A stretch of DNA of 64,000 nucleotides from Acidobacteriota bacterium (GTDB taxonomy: Bacteria; Acidobacteriota; Terriglobia; Terriglobales; SCQP01), in contig DAIDIE010000013.1 of NCBI GenBank assembly GCA_027459505.1, forward strand, positions 1-64,000, given 5' to 3'. The position numbers and the translations under genes are program-made. The notes beneath the pieces were generated by a model. The model did no database searches. It had not been told where the DNA came from and saw nothing but the letters and a program-made list of their open reading frames with translations. Below, piece after piece: positions 9,187 to 17,690 of the stretch. Position 1 is the first letter of the stretch, and every line of letters starts with the position of its first letter.

Positions 9187-10428
9187 ATGTCCCGCCTTCT
9201 GCTCACCCACGCCACCCTATTTACGCTCTCCGGCGCCGGTCAGGCGCGCCGCGGCACTGCCATGCGCGAGCTTGGCCTGATTTCCGATGGCGCGCTGGTT
9301 GTGGAAGGCAGCCGCATTGAATGGGTGGGTCAGACTGCCCACATCCCTCGCGAATATTTCAATACGCAGGAAATCGACTGCAAGGGGCGCGTCATCTCGC
9401 CTGGTTTCGTCGACAGTCACACGCATCTGCTGTTCACCGAACCACGCTGGGACGAGATTGCCGCCCGCCACTCTTCCCTGCCCGAGTCCACCCCGCGTCC
9501 ACATAGCCTGGATCGCGGCATTCAGCGCAGCGCGCGCGAGTTTCGCGAAGCCTCTGACGGCGAACTGCTGGCCAAGGCGCGGCGCCGTCTGGTCGACCTG
9601 CAGGGTTTTGGAACCACCACGGTGGAGGCCAAGACTGGCTACGGTCTCACCAACGAGCAGGAGTTGCGCGCGCTGGAGCTGTTGCGGCGGCTTTCCGCGG
9701 AGAGTCTGGCGGCGGGGCTTCCGGAAATACATCCTACGCTGCTGGCCCATGTGCCCATGTCCGGGACCGCGGAGCAAACATTCGGCTGGGCGCCGCTCAT
9801 CCAACAGGCCAAGACGATGGGTGCCCGCTTTTTCGATGTTTATTGCGATCACGGCGCCTACACGCTGGAGAGCGCGCGCCGCCTGCTGCAGTGCGCCCAG
9901 GCCGCCGGATTGATGCTGAAGGTACACGCCGAACAGCTGCACCCCACGGGAGCGGCCAGGATGGCGGCCGCCCTGGGGGCGGTCTCCGTGGATCACCTGG
10001 AGCGGCTCCCCGCCGATGATCTGGGGACAGTCGCGCGTTCCGCGAGTGTGGCCACGCTGCTGCCCGGCTGCGCCTATTTCACCGGGCCGCCCTGGCCGCC
10101 GGCGCGCGAGTTGATCGACGCCGGCGCGGCGGTCGCACTGGCGACGGACTTGAATCCCGGCACCTGTCCGAGCCTGAGCATGCCGTTCATGCTGTCGCTG
10201 GCCTGCGCGCAGATGAAACTCACGCCCGCGGAAGCCTGGACGGCGGCCACCATCAATGGCGCCGCCGCTTTGGGAATGGCACAGGAGACCGGTTCTCTCC
10301 AGCCCGGTAAACGTGCGGATCTGGCCTGCTTCGAAACCTGCGACCTCCGTGAGGTCGTCTATTCCCCGGCATCGAACCTGTGCGTCTGGGTCATGCAGTC
10401 GGGCCGGATCAGGGAGCAAGCGCAATGA
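9187..10428 (+). CDS. hutI: Imidazolonepropionase
   Basis: A 413-residue amidohydrolase-superfamily enzyme that opens imidazolonepropanoate to N-formimino-L-glutamate. The metal-binding DSHTHLLF lies near residues 75-85, followed by KTGYGL, the second metal region KVHAEQL, and the Asp motif ALATDLNPGT. The ATG at 9187 (MSRLLLTHATLFTLSG) follows hutU by ten bases. The longer open frame upstream is shadow sequence inside hutU. The stop overlaps the next ATG (ATGA), indicating translational coupling to the formiminotransferase gene. Confidence 0.96.
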   Translation: MSRLLLTHATLFTLSGAGQARRGTAMRELGLISDGALVVEGSRIEWVGQTAHIPREYFNTQEIDCKGRVISPGFVDSHTHLLFTEPRWDEIAARHSSLPESTPRPHSLDRGIQRSAREFREASDGELLAKARRRLVDLQGFGTTTVEAKTGYGLTNEQELRALELLRRLSAESLAAGLPEIHPTLLAHVPMSGTAEQTFGWAPLIQQAKTMGARFFDVYCDHGAYTLESARRLLQCAQAAGLMLKVHAEQLHPTGAARMAAALGAVSVDHLERLPADDLGTVARSASVATLLPGCAYFTGPPWPPARELIDAGAAVALATDLNPGTCPSLSMPFMLSLACAQMKLTPAEAWTAATINGAAALGMAQETGSLQPGKRADLACFETCDLREVVYSPASNLCVWVMQSGRIREQAQ

Positions 10429-11942
10429 AACTGGTGGAATGTGTTCCCAATTTTAGTGAGGGCCGCGACCCCGCCGTTCTCGACGCCATTATTGAAAGCA
10501 TGCTGGCGGTGCCCGGCGTGCTGCTGCTGGGGCGCGAGATGGACGCCGACCACAACCGCTCGGTGGTCACCCTCGCCGGATTCCCCGCCGCCGTCGCCGA
10601 GGCCGCCGTGCGCGGCGCCGGCAAGGCCGCCGAACTGATTGACCTGCGCCAGCACCATGGCGAGCACCCGCGCCTGGGCGCCACCGACGTGATTCCCTTT
10701 GTCCCCCTGGAGCTCACGACCCTGGAGGAATGTGTGCGGCTGGCGGAATGGGCGGGCGAGCAGATATGGAAGCGCTTTGGCGTCCCCGTTTATCTCTATG
10801 AAGCCGCCGCGCGTCATGAACACCGCCGCAAACTTGAGGATGTGCGCCGCGGGCAGTTTGAGCAAATTCGCCAGCTCGCGGAAAGCGATGCGCGCTACCG
10901 GCCCGACTTCGGCGACGCGCGCCTGCATCCGTCGGCAGGCGCAAGCATTGTCGGAGCCCGCAAATTCCTGATCGCCTATAACATCAACCTGGACACCCCC
11001 GAGGTTGAAATCGCGCGCGCGATCGCCAAAAAGATTCGAACCTCAGGCGGGGGACTGCCGGCGTTGAAGGCCATGGGAGTTTACCTCGGCGCACGCAACT
11101 GCGCGCAAGTCTCGATGAACCTCACCGACTTTGAGCAGACCTCCCTGTATACCGTCTGGCAAGCCGTCAAAAAAGAGGCGGCGGCCCTGGGCGCGACCGC
11201 GGTGGAGAGCGAAATTGTCGGGCTGGTGCCGGCCCGGGCTCTGGAGGAGTGTGCGGCGGAGGCCCTCAAAATCCGTGTCTTTGAGCCGCAGATGGTGATT
11301 GAAAACCGCCTGCGGCAGGTCACCGCCAGCGAGCCGCTGCGCTGGGAACTCACGCTTCAGCCCTGGATGGACGCGCTCGCCTCGCATGCACCCACCCCCG
11401 GCGGAGGCAGCGCCGCCGCCGCTTGCGCCGCCATGTCCGCCTCGCTCGGCCAGATGGTGGCGGCAGCGACCCTGCGGCGCCTGCGCAAAACAGAAGCGGA
11501 TGCGGCCAAACTCGCCCGCCTGCAGAACCTTGACGGGGAGCTGGCCACGATTCGCGCTGACATGCTGCGCTCCACCGATCGCGACGCGCAGGCCTTTGAA
11601 GCTCTGCGCCAGGAACAACGCCGCTGGCGCAATTTCGAAGACAAGGATGACCGCGGCAGGGCCGAAGCCTACCAGCGGATGCTGGCGGCGACCCTGGCGG
11701 CCGCGGAAGTTCCCTTACAGGTGGCGGTTGCCGCGCAAAAACTGCTGGGGCTGCTGCAGCAGTTGCAACCGCTGCACTGGGAGCTGCTCGCCTCCGATCT
11801 GGTCTCGGCCCGCGCCTTTGCTGAGGCGGCGCGGACCGCCGCCATCGCCAATGTGGAAACCAATCTCGCCGACTTACCACCGGAAATGTCCGCCGCCGAA
11901 GGCCTCCGCGCCCAGCTCCGGCAGTTGCGACAGGCCGGTTAA
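10425..11942 (+). CDS. ftcD: Bifunctional glutamate formimidoyltransferase / formimidoyl-THF cyclodeaminase
   Basis: A 505-residue fusion. Residues 1 to about 295 are the formiminotransferase domain (start MKLVECVPNFSEGRD; conserved LIAYNINLDTPEVEIARAIA), moving the formimino group from formiminoglutamate to tetrahydrofolate. Residues from about 310 on are the cyclodeaminase domain (ALASHAPTPGGGSAAA), releasing ammonia and giving 5,10-methenyl-THF. The ATG overlaps the hutI stop. It completes the folate-linked histidine route to glutamate, so no hutG or hutF is needed. The two-domain form is usual in animals and found in some bacteria. Confidence 0.94.
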   Translation: MKLVECVPNFSEGRDPAVLDAIIESMLAVPGVLLLGREMDADHNRSVVTLAGFPAAVAEAAVRGAGKAAELIDLRQHHGEHPRLGATDVIPFVPLELTTLEECVRLAEWAGEQIWKRFGVPVYLYEAAARHEHRRKLEDVRRGQFEQIRQLAESDARYRPDFGDARLHPSAGASIVGARKFLIAYNINLDTPEVEIARAIAKKIRTSGGGLPALKAMGVYLGARNCAQVSMNLTDFEQTSLYTVWQAVKKEAAALGATAVESEIVGLVPARALEECAAEALKIRVFEPQMVIENRLRQVTASEPLRWELTLQPWMDALASHAPTPGGGSAAAACAAMSASLGQMVAAATLRRLRKTEADAAKLARLQNLDGELATIRADMLRSTDRDAQAFEALRQEQRRWRNFEDKDDRGRAEAYQRMLAATLAAAEVPLQVAVAAQKLLGLLQQLQPLHWELLASDLVSARAFAEAARTAAIANVETNLADLPPEMSAAEGLRAQLRQLRQAG

Positions 11943-12109
11943 GCGTCAGACGGCCGGCGTTGTATTCAAAGCAACGCCTCGGGACAGCTGGGCGGTGAGT
12001 TGAACTGAAGCGTACGCGCGATCCCCACCCGGATCGTGCGCCACCACGTCAACCGCATCGCCGGGCCAGGCGGGAGGGGTGGCTGACAACCGCATGCGCT
12101 CTGCCTTGC

Positions 12110-12115
12110 TAGACT
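12110..12115 (+). promoter_or_regulatory. -10-like TAGACT directly before the carboxyltransferase gene
   Basis: TAGACT ends six bases before the ATG at 12122 and no Shine-Dalgarno is visible. This is the same geometry as hutU and era. No strong -35 at standard spacing. Confidence 0.3.
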
Positions 12116-12121
12116 GTGTTC

Positions 12122-13780
12122 ATGAGCCAGCCGCTGGCCCTCTCGCTCGATCGCGACAGTGAGCGCTTCCAACAGAACCGCGCCGCCATGCTGCAACTGC
12201 TGGAGCCAGTGCGGCGCCAGGAGCAAGCCATCGAGCTGGGGGGCGGCAAGTCCGCTATCGCCCGCCAACACGAGCGCGGCCGCCTCACCGCCCGCGAACG
12301 CATCGCCAAACTGCTCGATCCCGCCAGCGCATTCCAGGAGATTGGCCTCTACGCTGCTTATGGCATGTACCAGGAATGGGGAGGCGCTCCCGCCGCGGGC
12401 GTCGTCTGTGGAACGGGAACGGTCAGCGGCCGCCTGGTGATGCTCATCGCCAATGATGCGACCGTGAAAGCCGGCGCCTTTTTCCCGTTGACCGCCAAGA
12501 AGGTTCTACGAGCGCAGAACATCGCCCTGGAGAACCGGCTGCCACTGATCTACCTCGTTGATTCAGCCGGTATCTTTCTCCCGTTGCAGGAGGACGTCTT
12601 TCCCGATACCGACGACTTCGGGCGCGTCTTCCGCAATAATGCGGTTCTCTCCGCGCGCGGCATTCCCCAGATCACCGCCATCATGGGCAGTTGCGTGGCT
12701 GGTGGCGCTTATTTGCCGGTGATGTGCGACACCGTGCTGATGACGCAGGGCAGCGGACTGTACCTCGCCGGGCCGGCGCTGGTGCAGGCTGCCATTGGGC
12801 AGAAGGTCTCCAGCGAAGAACTCGGCGGCGCTCACATGCATGCCACCCAGAGTGGCACGGTCGATTACGAAGAGCCCGACGACGAGAGCTGCCTGCGGCG
12901 CATACGCTCCCTGGTGGGGCGGTTCGGTCATCCGCCCTCCGGTCCTTTTGACCGCATTGCCACCGCGGAACCGCACTTCGCCGGCGAGGACCTTTACGGG
13001 CTGGTGAGCGCGGACGGGCAACGCCCTTACGAGATGCGCGACGTGCTCGCCTGTCTGCTCGACGATAGCCTCTTTGACGAGTACCGCCCCGAATTCGGCG
13101 CCACATTGCTGTGCGGCTTTGGCCGTATTGGCGGCTTCGCGGTGGGCATTGTCGCCAACCAGAAGCATCCCGTGCGGCGCGCCGATAAGCGCGTGGAATT
13201 TGGCGGCGTGATCTATCGAGACAGCGCGGAAAAAGCGGCGCGCTTCGTGATGGACTGCAACCAGAACCTGATTCCGCTGGTCTTTCTGCACGACGTGAAT
13301 GGCTTCATGGTGGGCAAGGAGGCGGAGGCCTCGGGCATTATCCGGGCCGGCGCCAAGCTGGTCAACGTGGTCTCCAACAGCGTGGTCCCCAAGCTGAGCG
13401 TCATTATCGGCGGCAGCTTTGGCGCCGGCCATTACGCCATGTGCGGCAAGGCCTACGACCCCCGCTTTCTGTTCGCCTGGCCCACCGCGCGCTACGCCGT
13501 AATGGGCGGCGATCAGGCGGCTTCAACCCTGCTGGATATCAGGATCAAGCAGTTGGAGCGCGAGGGCCGCACGGTAGGCGAAACCGAACGCAACGAGTTA
13601 CTGCAAACCATTCGCGCCACCTACGAAGAGCAGAGCGATCCGCGCTACGGCGCCGCGCGCTTGTGGATTGATGCCCTGATCGATCCCGCCGAAACGCGCT
13701 CCCGGCTGATCCATGCACTGGAAATCGCTGCCTTGAATCCGGAAGTTCCCGAATTCAAAACCGGCGTGTTGCAGACCTGA
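12122..13780 (+). CDS. Acyl-CoA carboxylase beta subunit (methylcrotonyl-CoA carboxylase type)
   Basis: A 552-residue biotin-dependent carboxyltransferase that transfers carboxyl from carboxybiotin to an acyl-CoA. It carries the two crotonase-fold halves typical of the family. Landmarks include GRLTARERIAKLLDP near the N-terminus, VDSAGIFLPLQEDVFPD, IMGSCVAGGAYLPVMCD and later SFGAGHYAMCGKAYDPRF. These resemble the 3-methylcrotonyl-CoA carboxylase beta chain of leucine breakdown more than the propionyl-CoA type, but the substrate is inferred. The biotin carboxylase/BCCP partner is not nearby. The ATG at 12122 was preferred to the GTG at 12116. Confidence 0.9.
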   Translation: MSQPLALSLDRDSERFQQNRAAMLQLLEPVRRQEQAIELGGGKSAIARQHERGRLTARERIAKLLDPASAFQEIGLYAAYGMYQEWGGAPAAGVVCGTGTVSGRLVMLIANDATVKAGAFFPLTAKKVLRAQNIALENRLPLIYLVDSAGIFLPLQEDVFPDTDDFGRVFRNNAVLSARGIPQITAIMGSCVAGGAYLPVMCDTVLMTQGSGLYLAGPALVQAAIGQKVSSEELGGAHMHATQSGTVDYEEPDDESCLRRIRSLVGRFGHPPSGPFDRIATAEPHFAGEDLYGLVSADGQRPYEMRDVLACLLDDSLFDEYRPEFGATLLCGFGRIGGFAVGIVANQKHPVRRADKRVEFGGVIYRDSAEKAARFVMDCNQNLIPLVFLHDVNGFMVGKEAEASGIIRAGAKLVNVVSNSVVPKLSVIIGGSFGAGHYAMCGKAYDPRFLFAWPTARYAVMGGDQAASTLLDIRIKQLEREGRTVGETERNELLQTIRATYEEQSDPRYGAARLWIDALIDPAETRSRLIHALEIAALNPEVPEFKTGVLQT

Positions 13781-13833
13781 CTTGTGCGGCGGCGCCGGGC
13801 GCGCGTTTTTTGCGTTTTTTTTAGGGGGGACCG

Positions 13834-15978
13834 ATGAAGCGGAAAATGATTCTTTTATTCGCCGGAGTTCTCGTGGGAACCATCAGCGCGCAAACCAAAG
13901 CACAGCCCAGGAAGCGGACGCGTTCCGCCGCGGCCCGCTTCGGGCCCTCCAACCCCTTCTACCGCGCGAGCGCGCTGCCCTTCCAGGCGCCCCCTTTCAA
14001 TAGCATCAAGGACTCCGATTACCAGCCCGCTTTGGACGCTGGCATGGCGCGGCATCTGCGCGAAATCCGCCGCATCGCCAATAATCCCGCGCCGCCCACA
14101 TTTGACAACACCCTGGTGGCGATGGAAAAGAGCGGTCAGCTCTATAACCGCGTGCTGAACGTCTTCAACGCGGTTACCCAGGCCAATACCGACTCCACGC
14201 TACAGAAGATCCAGGCCTACGAAGCGCCTCGCATGGCCGCGCACGACGACGCCATCCACCTCAACGCCAGGCTCTTCCATCGTATTGATGTTCTCTACAA
14301 AAAGCGGACCTCGCTCCACCTCGATCCGGAGTCGCTGCGCCTGTTGGAGTACCAGCACAAGGAATTCCTTCTGGCCGGCGCGGCCCTCTCGCCCGCGAAA
14401 AAAGCCGAACTGAAGAAGATCAACCAGGAGGATGCCAGCCTCTCCAACGCGTTTCAGCAGAAATTGCTGGCGGCGGCCAACGACTCCGCCTATGTGACGA
14501 GCGACCCCGCCATGCTGGCGGGATTGCCGGCGGGCAAAATGGCCGCCGCCGCGCTCGCCGCCAAAGAACGTCATATCCAAGGCTGGGTATTGCCGCTGCA
14601 GAACACCACGCAGCAACCCGACCTGACCTATCTCAAGGACCGCGCCACGCGCAAGGCGCTATTCGAAAAGTCCTGGAACCGCGCCGAACGCGGCGATAAA
14701 GACGATACCCGCGCCATCATTGCGCGTCTGGCGCAGATCCGGGCCCGCAAAGCCGAATTGCTCGGCTTCCCCAACTATGCCGCCTGGACCTTGCAGGATC
14801 AAATGGCGCGCACACCGCAGGCAGCCTTCGATTTCCTGAACGCGCTGGTTGGCCCGGCGACCGCCAAAGCCCGAAGCGAAGCCCATGACCTGCAGACGCT
14901 CATCGATCAGCAGCACGGCGGATTCACGCTCCAACCATGGGATTGGCGCTACTACGCCGACCAGGTCCGTGAACAACGCTTTCACCTCGACGAGAACCAG
15001 GTCAAACAGTACTTCGAATTAAATAACGTCCTGCGGAACGGCGTTTTTTATGCCGCCCACCAGCTCTATGGCATTACCTTCAAGGAACGCCATGACATTC
15101 CCGTCTACAACCCGGATGTGCGTGTCTTCGAGGTTTACGACAGCAACGGCAAGCCGCTGGCGCTGTGGTATGGAGACTACTTCCAACGCTCCAATAAACA
15201 GGGGGGCGCTTGGATGGACGTATTCGTTCAGCCCTCAACCCTGCTGGGCACGCAACCGGTGGTCTACAACGTCTGCAACTTCACCAAGCCGGCGCCCGGA
15301 GAACCGGCGCTGCTCAGCTTTGACGATGTCACCACCATGTTTCACGAGTTCGGGCACGCCTTACATGCCATGTTCTCCGGCACGAAATACCCCACCCTCG
15401 CCGGCACCAATGTGCCCCGCGACTTCGTGGAGTTTCCCTCGCAGTTCAACGAGCACTGGGCGCGCTATCCGGAAGTTTTCAACCATTACGCCCACAACTG
15501 GAAGACCGGGGAGCCGATGCCGGCGGATTTGGCCAAACGCGTGAAGCAAGCCTACAAGTTCAATCAGGGCTACAAGCTCACCGAGCTGCTCGCGGCCGCC
15601 GAGCTGGACCTCAAATGGCATACGCTGCCGGCCAGCGCGCCACTGCAAAACCCGGACACCTTCGAGGAACAGGCGCTCGCCTCGACGCATCTGCAACTGC
15701 GCGACGTGCCACCCCGCTACCGCTCCAGCTACTTTCTACATATCTGGAGTCTGGGCTACGCTTCCGGCTATTACGCCTACCTATGGACAGAGATGCTCGA
15801 TGACGCCGCCTACCAGTGGTTTGAGGATCATGGCGGTCTGACCCGCGCCAACGGCGACCGCTTCCGGCGGATGGTACTTTCGCGCGGCAACACCGAACCA
15901 CTGCAGCAAATGTACGATCGCTGGCTGGGCGGCAAACCAACGGTGCAGCCGATGCTGAAAGACCGCGGCCTGGACTAG
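13834..15978 (+). CDS. dcp: Periplasmic M3-family peptidyl-dipeptidase (Dcp type)
   Basis: A 714-residue zinc metallopeptidase with an N-terminal signal peptide (MKRKMILLFAGVLVGTISAQ), pointing to the periplasm. The zinc motif HEFGH is at about residue 503 (TTMFHEFGHALHAMFSG), with the downstream conserved FVEFPSQFNEHWA. It removes C-terminal dipeptides from peptides. Length matches Dcp. A G-rich Shine-Dalgarno (AGGGGGGA) sits just before the ATG. It is preceded by a T-rich stretch (13806-13822) that may partly end upstream transcription. Oligopeptidase A is the other M3 possibility, but that enzyme is cytoplasmic. Confidence 0.93.
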   Translation: MKRKMILLFAGVLVGTISAQTKAQPRKRTRSAAARFGPSNPFYRASALPFQAPPFNSIKDSDYQPALDAGMARHLREIRRIANNPAPPTFDNTLVAMEKSGQLYNRVLNVFNAVTQANTDSTLQKIQAYEAPRMAAHDDAIHLNARLFHRIDVLYKKRTSLHLDPESLRLLEYQHKEFLLAGAALSPAKKAELKKINQEDASLSNAFQQKLLAAANDSAYVTSDPAMLAGLPAGKMAAAALAAKERHIQGWVLPLQNTTQQPDLTYLKDRATRKALFEKSWNRAERGDKDDTRAIIARLAQIRARKAELLGFPNYAAWTLQDQMARTPQAAFDFLNALVGPATAKARSEAHDLQTLIDQQHGGFTLQPWDWRYYADQVREQRFHLDENQVKQYFELNNVLRNGVFYAAHQLYGITFKERHDIPVYNPDVRVFEVYDSNGKPLALWYGDYFQRSNKQGGAWMDVFVQPSTLLGTQPVVYNVCNFTKPAPGEPALLSFDDVTTMFHEFGHALHAMFSGTKYPTLAGTNVPRDFVEFPSQFNEHWARYPEVFNHYAHNWKTGEPMPADLAKRVKQAYKFNQGYKLTELLAAAELDLKWHTLPASAPLQNPDTFEEQALASTHLQLRDVPPRYRSSYFLHIWSLGYASGYYAYLWTEMLDDAAYQWFEDHGGLTRANGDRFRRMVLSRGNTEPLQQMYDRWLGGKPTVQPMLKDRGLD

Positions 15979-15995
15979 GCGGCACGGCCTCCAGG

Positions 15996-16997
15996 CTATT
16001 TGTTCACTGAGGCTTGCGTCAGCTCCCGCCACAGCTCCGCGCGGATGGGGATACCCAGCGCGAGGTTCTCCGCCCGCGTCTGCAACACCCTCTGGCCGGG
16101 ATAGCGCACCTCTGCGCCCGCGGACAACAGCGAGTCCACGATGGCGTCCGCAATCGCGGCCGCGTCCTGCCCCGGCTGAAGCGCCTGAAAGGAGAACGCC
16201 AGAAACACCTGCGATTGACCGCTCTCCCGCAATATGTCGTGGGGAATCTGGTGCGTCGCCAAACCGCCCGAGAGCAAGGCCGCCATCATATCCAGCACCA
16301 GCGCCAGTCCCGAGCCCTTCCAGTAACCAATCGGCAGCGGCCGCCCGGAAGCCTCAATGGCCGCCGGGTCGCGGGTCAAATGCCCTTCCGCGTCAAAACC
16401 GCCCTCCACTGGAAGCTCTTTGCCAGCGAGCCGGTGAGTGGCCAGCGCGCCATAGGAAAACTGCGACATCGCCATGTCCAACACAACATGGCCCCCGGGA
16501 CGCGGTACCGCGATCACCAGCGGATTGTTTCCCACCGCCGCCTCGGTTGCGCCCCAGGGCGGCAGGTTGGGCAAAGTATTGGTCCAGCAAATGCCGATCA
16601 CGCCCGCTTCGGCGGCCTGCCAGCCATAGCTGCCTCCCCGCATCCAATGATTGGTGTTGGCCAGCGCCACACACCCCAATCCATACTCCCGGCTGAGCTC
16701 GATGGCGCGATCCATGGCGGCCTCGGCGTTGAGGTTGCCGGCGCCGCGCCGCCCATCCCAGCCCTCAAGCGCACCAAAGCGCCGTACGGAAACCGCGCTG
16801 GCGGCAACATCTACAAGACCGTTGCGGATCGTCTCCAGAAAGCGCGGAAAGCGCTCTACCCCATGGGAATACACGCCGTCGCGGCTGGCCTCGGCGAACA
16901 GTTGCGCGCAACGGCGCGCCCGTTCCGCGTCAAAACCCAATCGGGTAAGGATTGCGGTCAAGCAGGAAACCACTTCAGCAAAGGGAATACGGAGCAT
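15996..16997 (-). CDS. dlgD: Ldh-family NAD(P)H dehydrogenase, 3-dehydro-L-gulonate 2-dehydrogenase type
   Basis: A 333-residue member of the malate/L-lactate dehydrogenase (type 2) family, not related to Rossmann LDH. The catalytic region GVYSHGVERFPRF, the NHWMRGGSYGWQAA motif and MGYWKGSG-like PIGYWKGSGLALVLDMMA resemble YiaK/DlgD, which reduces 2,3-diketo-L-gulonate in sugar-acid breakdown. The specific substrate is inferred from motif likeness only. It converges on dcp with a 17-base gap. No partner sugar-acid genes are adjacent. Confidence 0.85.
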   Translation of the reverse strand: MLRIPFAEVVSCLTAILTRLGFDAERARRCAQLFAEASRDGVYSHGVERFPRFLETIRNGLVDVAASAVSVRRFGALEGWDGRRGAGNLNAEAAMDRAIELSREYGLGCVALANTNHWMRGGSYGWQAAEAGVIGICWTNTLPNLPPWGATEAAVGNNPLVIAVPRPGGHVVLDMAMSQFSYGALATHRLAGKELPVEGGFDAEGHLTRDPAAIEASGRPLPIGYWKGSGLALVLDMMAALLSGGLATHQIPHDILRESGQSQVFLAFSFQALQPGQDAAAIADAIVDSLLSAGAEVRYPGQRVLQTRAENLALGIPIRAELWRELTQASVNK

Positions 16998-17124
16998 AGT
17001 GTTAGGAGCGCGATCAATGCGGCATGGCCGCTTTTATTCCACCCGCTTCGGTGTCCGGCCCCACTCCGAGCCGCGCAGCGCGGCTAGGGCTCCCGGTCGA
17101 AGCTTTTTGTACCCTGATGCCATG

Positions 17125-17154
17125 TTGACACCGATATTCGAACAGCAGTAGCGT
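17125..17154 (+). promoter_or_regulatory. Sigma-70-type promoter for a leaderless RHH gene
   Basis: A perfect -35 TTGACA (17125-17130), an 18-base spacer and TAGCGT (17149-17154) as -10, ending six bases before the ATG at 17161. Transcription would start at the A of the start codon. There is no Shine-Dalgarno. Confidence 0.55.
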
Positions 17155-17160
17155 TGGCCT

Positions 17161-17487
17161 ATGGGCCGGGTCGTGTTTACTTTGAAAATTGAGACGGAGG
17201 AAAGGGCTGCGCTCGAGAATCTGAGCAGCAAAGAGGGTCGCACTATTGACCAACTCATCCGCGAAGCATTGAGGAGTTTTTTGCTCCGCCACAGACCCTC
17301 CGAACCAGGACTCGAAGGCGTCGTTGAGAAGTTGCGCTCATACCGCGAGCGGGATACTGAGGGCAACCGTGCGCGTGAGGCCTTTATCGAAGCCGAAGCT
17401 AGCATTCCCGATCCAATCCAAGGCGTGCTGACGGAGGGCTCACTGGGCCCGGCACAAACTAAAATCCGAGAGATGTTGGATGCCTAG
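17161..17487 (+). CDS. Ribbon-helix-helix (Arc/CopG-like) small protein, antitoxin-like
   Basis: A 108-residue acidic protein beginning with a beta strand (RVVFTLKIETEERAALENLS) and two helices (EGRTIDQLIREALRSFLLR), the pattern of an Arc/MetJ ribbon-helix-helix DNA-binding domain. The C-terminal part is helical and ends GPAQTKIREMLDA. It overlaps the start of a deleted fic gene by eight bases, so it was probably the regulator or antitoxin of a Fic cassette. If the toxin is dead, this gene is an orphan. The pairing comes from recalled family context and is not proven. Confidence 0.7.
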   Translation: MGRVVFTLKIETEERAALENLSSKEGRTIDQLIREALRSFLLRHRPSEPGLEGVVEKLRSYRERDTEGNRAREAFIEAEASIPDPIQGVLTEGSLGPAQTKIREMLDA

Positions 17488-17690
17488 CTGGGATGAGGAC
17501 AGCACCCAGCTGCGCCAGAATCTCAGCTAACTTCGTCGCTGTGCGTTATGGGCTTCCGCCATTTGTTCGATTACGCCCTCGACCGAACTTTGCCTATGAA
17601 GAGGCTGCTGCGAAAGCCATGGAGCACGATTGGAAGCCAACGGCAATCGTGCTTCGCCGGCTGCTGAACGCTTTTCTTGCCGATCTTTAA
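17480..17690 (+). pseudogene. Remnant of a Fic-family gene with a large internal deletion
   Basis: The ATG at 17480 opens a 16-residue peptide (MPSWDEDSTQLRQNLS) that resembles a Fic N-terminus and stops at TAA. From about 17526, in another frame, comes a typical Fic C-terminus: ANFVAVRYGLPPFVRLRPRP, then AAAKAMEHDWKPTA. The central part with the catalytic HPFx(D/E)GN(G/K)R motif is missing. The junction is near 17523-17530. The frame ends in a TAA overlapping the stop of the convergent M20 gene. The 65-residue open frame from 17493 is just this fragment. Confidence 0.65.

Noticed and set aside
17493-17690. 65-codon gene on its own
   Set aside because: It is the C-terminal piece of the deleted fic gene read from a chance ATG, not an independent gene.
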